The position numbers and the translations under genes were made by a program. Below, piece by piece: positions 25,055 through 36,000 of a stretch of DNA of 64,000 nt (positions are counted from its first letter, which is position 1; each line of letters begins with the position of its first letter). The DNA is from Terfezia claveryi (Eukaryota; Ascomycota; Pezizomycetes; Pezizales; Pezizaceae), in assembly GCA_015179025.1 (NCBI GenBank), contig WHUX01000155.1, positions 62,001 to 126,000 on the forward strand, in the 5' to 3' direction. The notes below the pieces were generated by a model. It did not search any database. It was not told where the DNA came from and was given only the letters and a program-made list of their open reading frames with translations.

Positions 25055-25332
25055 TACCGCATCCACTGGTGAGCAAGAGACCTGGTCAGTTTAGAGACAT
25101 AGGTCGAGCTTATGCAGTAAGTGACACTACAACGGTCCAACTTTTGGGAAAAAGTGCACAAGGTATCCGAGCGCCGCAAAAATAGGGTGGATGATACGGT
25201 GCAATCTGATCTACAAGGGACCAGTTTTTTGAAAAAGTATACCGTGCAAATTGATTCCGATATCACGTACTGCATAAGCTCGACCTATGTCTCTAAACTG
25301 ACCAGGTCTCTTGCTCACCAGTGGATGCGGTA
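25055..25332. repeat. Foldback element, 70-bp inverted repeats (69/70)
   Basis: Arms 25055-25124 and 25263-25332 start TACCGCATCCACTGG and are reverse complements with one mismatch, around a 138-bp spacer. No coding region, no clear target duplication. Confidence 0.93.
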
Positions 25333-25461
25333 TTGTCATGCTCGAATATACAGACCGCTAGACCGGCAGAGGTGACTTAGTTCGAATCGAAAGAAAATTC
25401 TCTCAAAACCCAAGCGACAATAATCTTAAGCTCCAGATCAACATAGCCATATCATCCAAAT

Positions 25462-25571
25462 ACTACCACCACCGCCTACCACCACCACCACCACCACCAC
25501 CTCCTCCTCCTCCTCCTCCTCCTCCTCCTCCTCCTCCTCCTCCTCCACTACCACTACCACTACCACTACGA
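25462..25571 (+). repeat. Compound microsatellite (CCA)n-(CTC)n-(CCACTA)n
   Basis: Uninterrupted CCA units lead into about 15 CTC units and then CCACTA units. Confidence 0.97.
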
Positions 25572-26318
25572 GTATTAACAAGTCAAAGGTACCTCAAAGC
25601 CAGTAAATCACGTTACCTACCCTCCCAGATGATCATGAGGGATATAATCCACACACCCAAAATCCCACGACACGTGCTCATGCATGTGTGAGCGTACAAT
25701 ATACTATCGGTGTTTGGGCAAACCTAGCACCCAGTGATCACGTTTTGTCCTAGCGGTTACACTCTCCAACAGCATGCATGCAGCCTACATTCCAGTGCTG
25801 CCCCCGAAAGGTATCATTGGGTCAATTAAAAACGCCTATGATGGCCCCTCGTCATTAAAAAGACATCTGATATGTTGAATTAAAAGTACTCTATCATTGG
25901 ATTACATATGTACTTACGCAATGTATACCTCTGCTGTACAAAACTTTGCTACTTTGAATATTTTTGCTGTAGCTTGTGTTATAACATATCTGTATGCCAT
26001 GGGAGGTTCATGCGGCAGTAACTAAAGATATGTATCTCTACTAGTGCCGATAGTAGTATGTATTAATAATTAACCAGGCTGGTGTATTTATTATTAAAAC
26101 TGGGGAGGATACTTTGACTTTTACGGCCGGCTACGTAGGCAAGGCAAGGCAGCAAGGGCGGCCCCGATCGCGAAGACCTTTAGGACTGTTTCAATGCACG
26201 CATGAAAGAACCGCTAGGTTGGTTAGGGGTAGCAGTATTGTGCGAAGATACTAGTTTGGTTCGAATATAGATAGACTGCCAGCAATATCTGATGTCGCTT
26301 TGCAGGAAAAAGTGGATA

Positions 26319-26479
<161 letters not shown>

Positions 26480-27907
26480 AAAAGAAAACTGCCGTCAATA
26501 ATGGCTGGGGAAGGGGGGCCACCGATAATCAAAACCACGCAGGTTGGTTTGATTAAATTGGAAGTTTTACCGAGGTTCCGAGAATCGACGAATCGAAGAT
26601 TTCGGACGATATAGTAGTCTGGTTGGCACACCTAACCGATGGTGGTAGATGAACATGATAGATCGCTTACGGTGGTGTTGTGTGATGGTAGATATCATAC
26701 TAGGGTGCAGTGAGATAGCAAGGTAATGACAGCTATAGAATAGATATTGGCAATCGATCGATCTAGGTCAGTATATCACTAATCTCATATATGGCAAATG
26801 ATATCGAAGTGTCGTATATTAAAGGTGGTTGGTGGTAGTGAACCGGTGGTGGTCATTCTCCTCACGAGTTGGGATGAAAATTTGATGAGGCTGCAGTTTG
26901 TCTTGCTGGCTGGCATGTGATATTACGGGGGCTGCGTCCTGTGGCCCCAACCCCTGCAAGCCTGTTACTCTATAGGACAGCAGACGACATACATTGACGA
27001 GTCTCACAGCCAAAAATCAGATCTCGATGCGAAGTATCGAGATATCAATATCCCAAAAAAATTTTATATTACTACCCACTACCCGCCAATTATTTACCTC
27101 CAATAACTATAGAGTGTGTATCGAACTCACCATGCATCCCCCCACCAGGATTGAAAATAAGATCTCCAGCGAAAAGTGGAGTTCTCTTATTCATGGCAGG
27201 GCGATGTTTTGTAATGAGTAAGACTCAAACGAATATGATTGATCTTGGCACGATGAAGTTATTCCTTCAGCATAAGAAGATGAGATGCTTCAATGCTGTA
27301 CACACTAATGCCGTTGCGGACCATTTCTTGTTTGCAGTGTTTTGGGCTAGGGGGAAGGAATATCGGGATATCATAAGCGGGGAAATGGAGAGATGGAGAG
27401 GGTATATTCCTGATAGGTATGATAACACAGAAGACAGCGTTAAAACAGAGAAAGGAGAAAGGGTGTGGGAATCTAGATACCCAACGATATATCACCTCTG
27501 ACCGCATGCATGCTGTTTAGATAGTCCTTCCATCCCCATTGTTCTTTTTCTTTTCCCGATTCAACCCCAGTATAGCGTTCACCAATAATCCCTCTTCTCG
27601 TGTCACCTTCACTTGATAAGTTCCATACATTCCTTTATCCCCCCGCCTCACTTCACCTACACACCAGGATATGTTATCTGATTTTTGTATATTCCGCAAA
27701 AGGACGGTGGCGACCATAGACCGTATGATGATAGTAGTTAAACCTTTGAAAAAAAAATGATGGCCCCTAGATTGTAGATTCGATGAGGGAAAAAAAAGTG
27801 AAACCAGTAAAAAGCCCGGACTGAGAAACGACGATATATCAAAAAAGAGACCCCAGAAAAAACACCCATCCCGTTTCCCTTTTGCGTTGTTTTATCTCTA
27901 TTATCCT

Positions 27908-28362
27908 CTATGCACTCTCACGCAGTCCCTCCTTGACCTCCTTCTGTAGCTAACTGTCAGCCAAAAAGCTCGGAGCGAGACAGGGACCTAGATATCGTGG
28001 TGGGTGCACGCACCAAAGCCCTCATAGTACCATGGAGAGCGTGCCTGTGGTTTCGCTTGAACTTGGGGTCGACACCCTTAAGGGATGGGTATCTGTTGGT
28101 CTTCGGCTTCTTGATACCTATAGTGCCCAGCCGTATCAGTACCACCCCATTACATCCTCCCCGTATCCCCTTGAGCTGAATTGAGTTGGAGTTCGGTTCT
28201 TCAAGGTGACGAACCGTTACGGTGAGCCTTCTTAGACTGATTGTGCTGAGACGAGTTCTTTGATTCTATACACCAGAAAATTTACCGACATTAGTTTCCT
28301 TCCTCCGAAACTATTCCCAGCATTTCTCCTCCAACATAGGCTGGTGAAAACGTACTGGCCAT
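27908..28362 (-). CDS. RPL29: 60S ribosomal protein eL29
   Basis: Four exons: 28362-28356, 28265-28215, 28117-28014, 27943-27908; 65 residues, the normal length for fungal eL29. It is a small, very basic protein of the large ribosomal subunit, near the peptidyl-transferase region. The first exon is 7 nt (ATG GCC A). The joined protein reads MAKSKNSSQHNQSKKAHRNG, then IKKPKTNRYPSLKGVDPKF, KRNHRHALHGTMRAL and KEVKEGLRESA, matching the family throughout. Introns are 90, 97 and 70 bp, each with GT and AG ends. Only the third exon is visible as an open frame, so the gene is easily missed. Its promoter lies to the right, towards the LRR gene. Confidence 0.97.
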
Positions 28363-29039
28363 CGCGAATTAGGTGGCGTATGGTGAGTCGTTGGGTTCTT
28401 TACGGTTACTTTTCTGCTAGTCGTAGTCGTCGATTCGCGATAGTACTATCTTGGAATGTTAATGTTGTACGATGTTGTGAGGAGATTATAGCGCTAAGGG
28501 TAAACCCTAAAGTCACATGATCAAGGAACCCACTACTTACGATTTTGATGTCTATTCTCAGTTCGAATGGAGATATTATAATCATGAGAACAAGACTTGT
28601 GGACTAAAAAAGCAGCTTGAGATTTCTTTTGGTCCTAACACTCCACCAACCCCCAAAACCCTGAACAATAATAAACAAGATGCAAATGCACATATCATAT
28701 AGAAACGGACAGTAATTTAAACCTGAAATACGCCAAATAAACATTAAGCAGAAGAAATACTTCTCCTACCTAATCCCCATTCGAAGAGAGAGTGCAGCCC
28801 TAACTCCTGATACAAACGACGAAGCAAATAACTCTTCAACCATACACAATAAATCCGAGCACTCCAGAAAGTATTTTTACAAGAAAAGGAAGTCGAAGCA
28901 AAAAGGGTCATGCAATAAGGGAATATGAACTATGAAACAGTCCAACACAGTGAATCATGCCGCTTTGTTATGCACATAAACCTCCTATGTACCACCCGTG
29001 GGATGCCATTCGAAGAGGGAAGACCAGATCATGTTTGGA
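28363..29039. other. RPL29 promoter and LRR-gene 3' flank
   Basis: 677 bp, no coding region. It lies upstream of RPL29 and downstream of the LRR gene, both on the minus strand. The right half is A-rich. No recognised site. Confidence 0.45.
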
Positions 29040-31355
29040 TCATAGGGTGAGGGGTGAAGAAATTTGCGAAGCTGGTGGTGTGATAGAATCTGAAGTGAAC
29101 TGATGAAAGCCATGAGGGCGGTCCCACCCTTCTTCACTCAAAACAGTAAGCCACCCACTCCCAACCTCACTTTTGAGGGCCTCAACCCGTTTCCTGAATT
29201 CATCACCCCTCAACTCCCAGTCAAATGGAACTGTAGTCGATTGGTTGCGTGGGACAGGTGCAGGGATGGTCTCATGTGGAATTCCCTCCATAGATATAGT
29301 CCGAGGTGTCATCAATTGAGCTTGGGTAACTTGAGATGCTGCGTTGGGCGAGTGCTCTTCATACTGTGGAGTGGGATCATCCCGCGTCAATTCAACCACT
29401 CTTCGTCTTCCACCCTTCTTCCTTGCCCTGGCTACCTGGCCTTGTGGAACCAAATGAATAGATTTTTCACTATCACGTCGCAGGAACTGAGAATCATCCC
29501 TTTTCTTGGCCTCAACAAATGCTATCTTTGTAGGTGCCAGACTGGGATGCTGAGGCGGTTTAACCACTGGGGGATTCGGGGGTTCGGCTACCCTGTCTAT
29601 CAAGCTCCTGCGCTCGACCATTCCAGGCCCGCTGCCATCCAAAATGATGTCTTCAGTGTAACCCGGTGTGCTGCGGAACAAATTAAATATAGTAATACGG
29701 TATGAAACATGGGTTTTCGTGAAAGGGTTATGGGCGACCCATATCTCAGAAATATTTGGAGCACTAGTTAGTCGGGCCAATTCAGTGGGGTCTGTCAATG
29801 CGTTATCCCGAAGATCAACGCGTTCTAAGGAGAGAAGTCTTTCGATCCCAGCAAGTGAGGAGAGTCGGTTTGCCCTCAAGTTGAAGGCAGTGATAGCGGG
29901 CAGTGGATTACGTGTAAGAGAGTGCAGAGAATCAATAGTATTGTTGGATAGGTTCAAGGCACGAAGATTGGAGAGAACATTGATTGCATCCGGAACCGCG
30001 TTGAAGTGATTTGAGGACAGGTCCAATGAAGTCAAGGATGAAGCAAGTGGAGCCAAAGCTGTGGTACTAATGGATGTCAGGTTATTCTCGGCGAGACACA
30101 AATGTCGCAGGAACCGCCACTTTGATGCTGGCAGCGTGCCCATCGAAGTAACATCTGATGTGGAGCTATGACTACCTCCTGATCCTGACCTTCGCATTCT
30201 AGAAGATCTATGATGAGAGACTGTGTTCCAGGCAGCGTTGGGGCCCCGGGTCGGTGAACTGCTTCTTGGACGTGACCTTTCTCTCGAGGAACCAGATGCG
30301 CCCCTAGACATTGGATGACTAGCTGGGGCACTGCCACTTAGGGAATGTGATGCCTGTTCTACCTTAGGGGAGGGTGGTGCTGAGGAAGTCTCCCGCTCAT
30401 TGCTATATCCAGCAGGGATTGATGAAGTTTCGCGTTCGTTGCTGTACCCAGCAGGGCTTGGTGAATGGGAGATAATGGGTGAAGATTGTGCCTTGGAGGA
30501 GCGACGTCTTCTCTTATCCATATCATCTAGCACAATAGCAATGATAAGCTCTGCTACATCTTCGATTCCGCCTTTTCTCACACTCAGACTGCGTACTCTC
30601 TCAGCTATCTGATCCCACCCAAAAAATTGCCGTATGTCGATGTCTGTAATCTCCAAAGCACTGACATTCTTGAAACACAGTAACGGTACAGCGGTATCAA
30701 ACGGAAACTCTTCAAATCCCTCCACCAATTTAGCTTTCCGATCTGGTGCCAATTTCAGACACGGTATTTTTGTAAATGCGGAGTAGAGATACTTGAGATC
30801 CGCTTCCAGTGCCAACTTTGACTTTTCTATCTTGCTCGCGGATGGCGGCCCACCTAAACCAAACGATGACCAGAGTGATGACACCCCTGACATAACACTC
30901 CGAACGCTTGAGGTTGAATGGATGGACAAATTATCAATATCCTGGCGGGATGTGCGATTGAATGAGACATATCGGTTGCTGGAGTGAGAGGCTTCAGCTC
31001 GTAGGCTCTCTAAACGGACGTCCATCGGGCCGACCGAAATGTTAAGCCCCTGGAACCGGGTGAGCAGGTAGAACAGGTGGTGAGGTGTCAATGACAATTT
31101 CACCGGCTTGGCATTTTGTGAAGAGAATGACAGTGATGGTAGCGACAAAGCCGCAGCCAATGCACTTGATGCGGATTGTGAAGAAGCGAAATGTGTTGGA
31201 GTCGTCGGCGAATGAGTTGGAGCAGACCCTACAACATTAGGTCGGGCCGGTACTGACCGTCTCTGAAGTTGTAGGGCATTCGCCAAAGCTTTCTCATGTG
31301 TTCGGACATAGTGTGCCAGGTGCTTAATGAATACTTTGCCGTCTTCAGATTCCAT
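29040..31355 (-). CDS. Leucine-rich-repeat protein conserved in filamentous fungi
   Basis: Single exon, 771 residues. The N-terminus (MESEDGKVFIKHLAHYVRTH EKALA) and the central blocks KPVKLSLTPHHLFYLLTRFQ, SVRSVMSGVSSLWSSFGLG, ADLKYLYSAFTKIPCLKLAP and FPFDTAVPLLCFKNVSALEI look strongly conserved and match LRR proteins annotated in Aspergillus-type genomes without a known function. Residues about 290-410 are Ser/Arg-rich and include a doubled AGYSNERETSS. About residues 415-545 hold five or six LRRs of the LxxLxLSxNxL type (SLTSLDLSSNHF, NLRALNLSNNTI, AFNLRANRL, RVDLRDNAL, EIWVAHNPF). The C-terminal 200 residues are disordered. It could be an Sds22/PP1-like adaptor or a signalling scaffold; sequence alone does not decide. 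Confidence 0.85.
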   Translation of the reverse strand: MESEDGKVFIKHLAHYVRTHEKALANALQLQRRSVPARPNVVGSAPTHSPTTPTHFASSQSASSALAAALSLPSLSFSSQNAKPVKLSLTPHHLFYLLTRFQGLNISVGPMDVRLESLRAEASHSSNRYVSFNRTSRQDIDNLSIHSTSSVRSVMSGVSSLWSSFGLGGPPSASKIEKSKLALEADLKYLYSAFTKIPCLKLAPDRKAKLVEGFEEFPFDTAVPLLCFKNVSALEITDIDIRQFFGWDQIAERVRSLSVRKGGIEDVAELIIAIVLDDMDKRRRRSSKAQSSPIISHSPSPAGYSNERETSSIPAGYSNERETSSAPPSPKVEQASHSLSGSAPASHPMSRGASGSSRERSRPRSSSPTRGPNAAWNTVSHHRSSRMRRSGSGGSHSSTSDVTSMGTLPASKWRFLRHLCLAENNLTSISTTALAPLASSLTSLDLSSNHFNAVPDAINVLSNLRALNLSNNTIDSLHSLTRNPLPAITAFNLRANRLSSLAGIERLLSLERVDLRDNALTDPTELARLTSAPNISEIWVAHNPFTKTHVSYRITIFNLFRSTPGYTEDIILDGSGPGMVERRSLIDRVAEPPNPPVVKPPQHPSLAPTKIAFVEAKKRDDSQFLRRDSEKSIHLVPQGQVARARKKGGRRRVVELTRDDPTPQYEEHSPNAASQVTQAQLMTPRTISMEGIPHETIPAPVPRNQSTTVPFDWELRGDEFRKRVEALKSEVGSGWLTVLSEEGWDRPHGFHQFTSDSITPPASQISSPLTL

Positions 31356-33000
31356 TTTGCTATATCACGGATACACCGTCGAGGAGCTCTGGGAGATGAA
31401 TAAGTATTAGGAGTATATGGATGAGGGCAACCGAGTCGTTAAACAGTGTAGTCGATCTATTGAGCCAGCGGAGGTGTGGTTAGATCCCATCCTCGATTCA
31501 CCTCAAAAATGCCCAAAGAGGTCGAGTAAATAACTCACGACGTCAACTGTATTTGCCCTCCACTTGAAAAATCTGGGTTCCGTACGTTTATTGACAGCAA
31601 CCTGATCAACAACGTCCAATGATACTTCGCCGAAGAGTAGATCAATCAGAACCAAGGCCAGCAGAAGAAAGAACGAAGACAACAATGCCAGCACGGTGCT
31701 CTTATTTCTCACTGAGTGACGTTACAGAGAGACTAGGAGTTCCTCGGGGGCCGGAGCTGCAAGAGACTGTAGGTTTGTGATGGGAGAGCTGGGTGTACTA
31801 GTAGCGTGCCCTTTGCTTTTGGAATGGCGTTGGTTGGTTGGTCCCCTTCCTGATGCTGCGGCCTCAGCCGAGTTCTCTGTATATCCGTCTCTTTCGAGAA
31901 GACGAATGTGAGGTGATCGAGGGCACAGCAGGAGGTGGGGGGGGTATGGGCAGTTTTTGAGCAAAAGCCCGTCTACGCGGGGAGTGGGGAAGGGTTATGG
32001 AGGGGGCATAGCCAAATGAATGGATAGCGGAGGATGTTTTCTGGTCTGTGTCCTGGTAGCTCAGGGCGTAAGGGAAAAGCGTGGGTGGGAATGCCAGGGG
32101 GGTTTGGAGGGGGTGGTGGGGAGGGTTATTTTGGTGGTTGTGATGCGACACTGGTGGGAGTGAACCAGGCCAAAGTGCAAGCGAAGACGAGCTTACTGTT
32201 AGAGCAGCCCCACCCCAATCGTCGTCCCCAGCAAGCACGGATTTCGCTGGTTTTGGCCCCGAGACGGACGTATCATGTGGCGGTGGCTCGCGGTCAGGCT
32301 GGCCCCCTTCAGTTCCTCAGTGCGAAATCTGAAGCAACACCACTGCGTCCGACCTACCTCGCAATAGATTATGGGGAGATGCTCGGGCACAGTCGGTAGA
32401 GAGCTTGCTCGCGCCACGCTCAGAGAGCTACCTGCATGCCTGCAGAGGCGAGATTCCCTTGGCTTTGGTGTACCGACATGTATGCATGGCAAACTATGCG
32501 GCCTCGAGCTCTCGACGTCGGCACGGGCAGCCTGGAGAGCAGTTTTGATACGGCAGGGCAATTCCAGTCTCGGGACTGGCATTCTACTCAGGAAGAGGCG
32601 GCTCGCAGGAGAGGATCAGGCGTCCCTTGGAACACACAAGGACATGGGAACCAGGCAATACAGGCAAGGTTCCGTCAGGGCTTGGACGCCATTGCAAGTT
32701 TTGTTGCAAGACGCTTATTCCGCGCGAACGCCCACCGGACGTCTCACTTTAAAGTTGAGGATGTAGGTGGGGAAAAGCGGTCTATCCCCTGCCATTTACA
32801 AAATGGATCTGCTATGGCACTTGCGGGGATACAAATTGCAAGATGAGTACTCACCTGGGTATTTCAGAGCGCCATATCTAAGACCCCCCTCAGCAGCCCA
32901 TATGGATCACCATTACGACCACAGTTTTATATCAAGACAGACGTAATCTTACTACACTTTGGTACTGCCCAGGTACGAGGTGCTTCCTGTCATACCTTTC
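31356..33000. other. LRR-gene promoter and unassigned open frames
   Basis: No gene can be confirmed. On the minus strand, 32238-31722 carries Pro/Ser-rich open frames in two phases (one ends PAPEELLVSL), and 31712-31503 encodes a 22-residue hydrophobic segment (STVLALLSSFFLLLALVLID) with no ATG of its own. Only a 14-nt GT-AG gap separates the last two, too short for an intron. A broken or badly resolved membrane-protein gene is possible. Plus-strand frames at 32371-32846 look spurious. Confidence 0.35.
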
Positions 33001-36000
33001 CTGCCACGAGAACAGTCCTGCCACCAACACGATATCTCAACAGTCCACAGAGGCTAAACCCAGCTCCAGAACAGCTCACAGCTCATGAACCCCCCCTTCC
33101 AATATGTGCGTCCTCATGTATATGTACGCACTGTAATGTACAGAGTAGCTCTTACCAGCTGCGATCGTGCTTATGGCAAGTGGGGAGCATGTATCTAGCT
33201 CACTGCGCAATCAGTCTTGGAAATGAGCTTTCGCTGGCCAATGCTGTGATGTGCCGTGGAGTCGGCGTCTTTGTATTCGTCAATTTAATCCGTCTCGCTC
33301 CTCACGAACTCTCACGCCACATCAGTGGTTGGCAAAAGCATATAAACCTAATCCACACATACCGTCGTACTGTCATCATTCGTCTTTAGACGCCCGGTAA
33401 AGTACTTTGCACATACAGATCCAAGTTCCGGTGCCGCCTTTGGGTTGAAAACTCAATATTGCGCCGTCTTCAGATGCAACACGGATATGCTACTGAAAAT
33501 AAAATGAGACTACAATTTGCATGATTTTCTTGGCACTCTTTATCTCAAGTCCGAAAGCTGTACTGCCATGTCTCGGCGAACGGCAGTTGTTTTTGTTAAG
33601 TCCTACCCGTTACATCTGGCATATCATCTCATTGGCACATTGGTCGAGGGGTATGGGAATCGGACTGTGGCCCAAACATCTCGCATCCTCAGCGTGACAG
33701 CAACAGCAGCAGCAAGAAATCCACCCAGAGTCGGTGTGCGCTCAATCCCCTAAAATAGGCCTTGGTCTTGCATGGCTCGTATCGCATCCATCAATGAGCA
33801 CAGTGCACTCGTTTGGGGCATGAAACAGGATAGCCTAGCGCATGTATGAAAATCTGGAATTTTCCTCGATTTGGGTGAAGCCGACCCCTAGTCCCTAATG
33901 CCAGGTTGCTATCGATCCCGTAATTTCGTTTTGGTATGCAGCATCCGTCCTTACCTTGCGGCAGTGGAGAGAGACTGGGGGGTCTTGTTCGCTAGATTTT
34001 GAGGTACCAATATCTGACCCTTCAGATCTCCCTACATAATATCGATCGCTGGGGTCGGCATAGATAAGATACATATCAGAACTCGCATATATCAGATCAA
34101 TCTGTAACGGCAAAGGAGACCAACAGTCTCACAGAATAGAATCAAAACCAATGGATCCGCCATGCGAGGATTATTTGGAGGACGGCAGTAGTGGTGAAGT
34201 ATCGTGATCGTTCACAGATGAGCTAGTGACGCAGTTACCTGTAACTGTCTTAATACGGATTACTGGTGGCCAAGCAATCACGCCTTGCCGAACCAGACGA
34301 GCGAGAAACGCAAAACGTTAATCCTCAGCTCAGCTCAGCCAATTATAACATCCTCCTACTGTACAGCTCCATTTTAAACCGAACAAAACAATGACAGCCA
34401 CTTGCTGGCAATTCCAACGGGCTGTAGGACGTAAACATGCATATGGGCATCAGTCGATTCTTCCTTTCTCTCATGCAGATAAACGTTGTAAAGCCACAGG
34501 CCTAGCTTCCGGATACTATTCTGGCGTCAATCTTTATGCCATGAAGCTCAACTCGGAAATCCCAGGCTTCCCAGGTTGTAACAACTGGGGTTTAAAACAA
34601 ACTACCAGTTAGATGTCATTCACCAAACAAACAAAGACCCTAGTCTAGCTGCAACAAGACCCTGACTGGACCCTTCCTCAGGCAACGACAAGGATTAGAG
34701 GCAAGCCTACCAGTCGTTCGTTGTACGTAACTTCTCAATAAGTCACCCCCAAATCATTGCTGTTTGAAGGCCAACCATGGTGAAGGGTCCACAATACTTT
34801 GGATGACTTTACAAGCAGCAACAAGTTGGCTCTTTCAGCGATGCGGCCGTGCTTCATCCCATTTGAGTGGGCGCTGAACACCAAGGCTCATTTGACAGCT
34901 AATTGGTGGAGTATTCCTGACGTCGAAATTGGACTTACAAGGATATTCTTCGTTTTGTTAAACATTCTTGTTATCACCTTGTGTATATGATAAGTATCCA
35001 CCTAATCACTGTAGAGGGCAAAGTTATGCAAATAACCTCACTATCCTCATTGCCACTATTACTGCTCTGTTACCCCAGCTATCGGTTATTTCCCGTATTT
35101 GCACTGCAGGAGCAATTTTCACAGCATGTTTCGGTTATCTTCCCATCCAACCTCTGCGCCACACCGATACAACCAATCATGAAACAGAAACTGATAGCAT
35201 GGGGCTAGGAAATCTTCTCGTGGCGCCCAAAAAGGTGACCACTTCGCGTCGAACGTCCTGAACAATGATACCATCAATGAAACGACTTTTTATAGAGGAG
35301 CTCAGGGAATCCAGAGGTCGAAATCCCCAAGGAGCTAGGCGATCAGGTGGGGTAGGTAGCTATTGATATTTAGTCTGGTTGAATTGATATTGCTTGTTCA
35401 TGCAACCCATTAGAGTAGCAGCCTGTATGAAACCATATATGTATCTAGACAAACGTATTCTTCTTAGATTCTACTACCTTTTTTTTAAGTCAAATAACCC
35501 CCACATAAAACGTAAAGCCATGGCAGGAAGGTTCAACCACATGTAACTTAGAGTGATGTTAATTGCAGGGAAAGCTGCTACAAGGACCCGGTAACGATTT
35601 GTGACAGGAGACCAAACGATGCATATTGGCTCCCTGCAGTAATAGCCGCTAGTTTTTTCATACAATGGTCGATCTAACCAGGCTAGCTCGAAATGTTGGT
35701 ATGGAAACAAAGTGGCCTCGTGAAACCTTTCTGGCGATCCTCAACCACAAGCGGCACTACGGTGACTTCATATCACCATGACCGTTCCCTACCCAAAGGA
35801 GGAAACATGACGTCTCAACTCGATGGGGCCAGAGATTTGATATTAAAAGAAAAACCAATAGCGAGACGAAGAAACACCCTTATGTATTCTGATGCTTCCT
35901 ACGTATGGTCCAATGGGATTAAATTGTTCCCCGCAACTGGGTTTTCAGAAAACTATAGAGCAGCGAACTCACCAGGTGTTTGGCTGGTCCTGTGATGATT

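Noticed and set aside
25330..25400. tRNA-like T-loop text (AGTTCGAATC)
   Set aside because: Flanking stem does not pair and no cloverleaf could be built.
32371..32846. Two overlapping plus-strand frames of about 130 codons
   Set aside because: No domain, no splice partners, and composition unlike the neighbouring genes.
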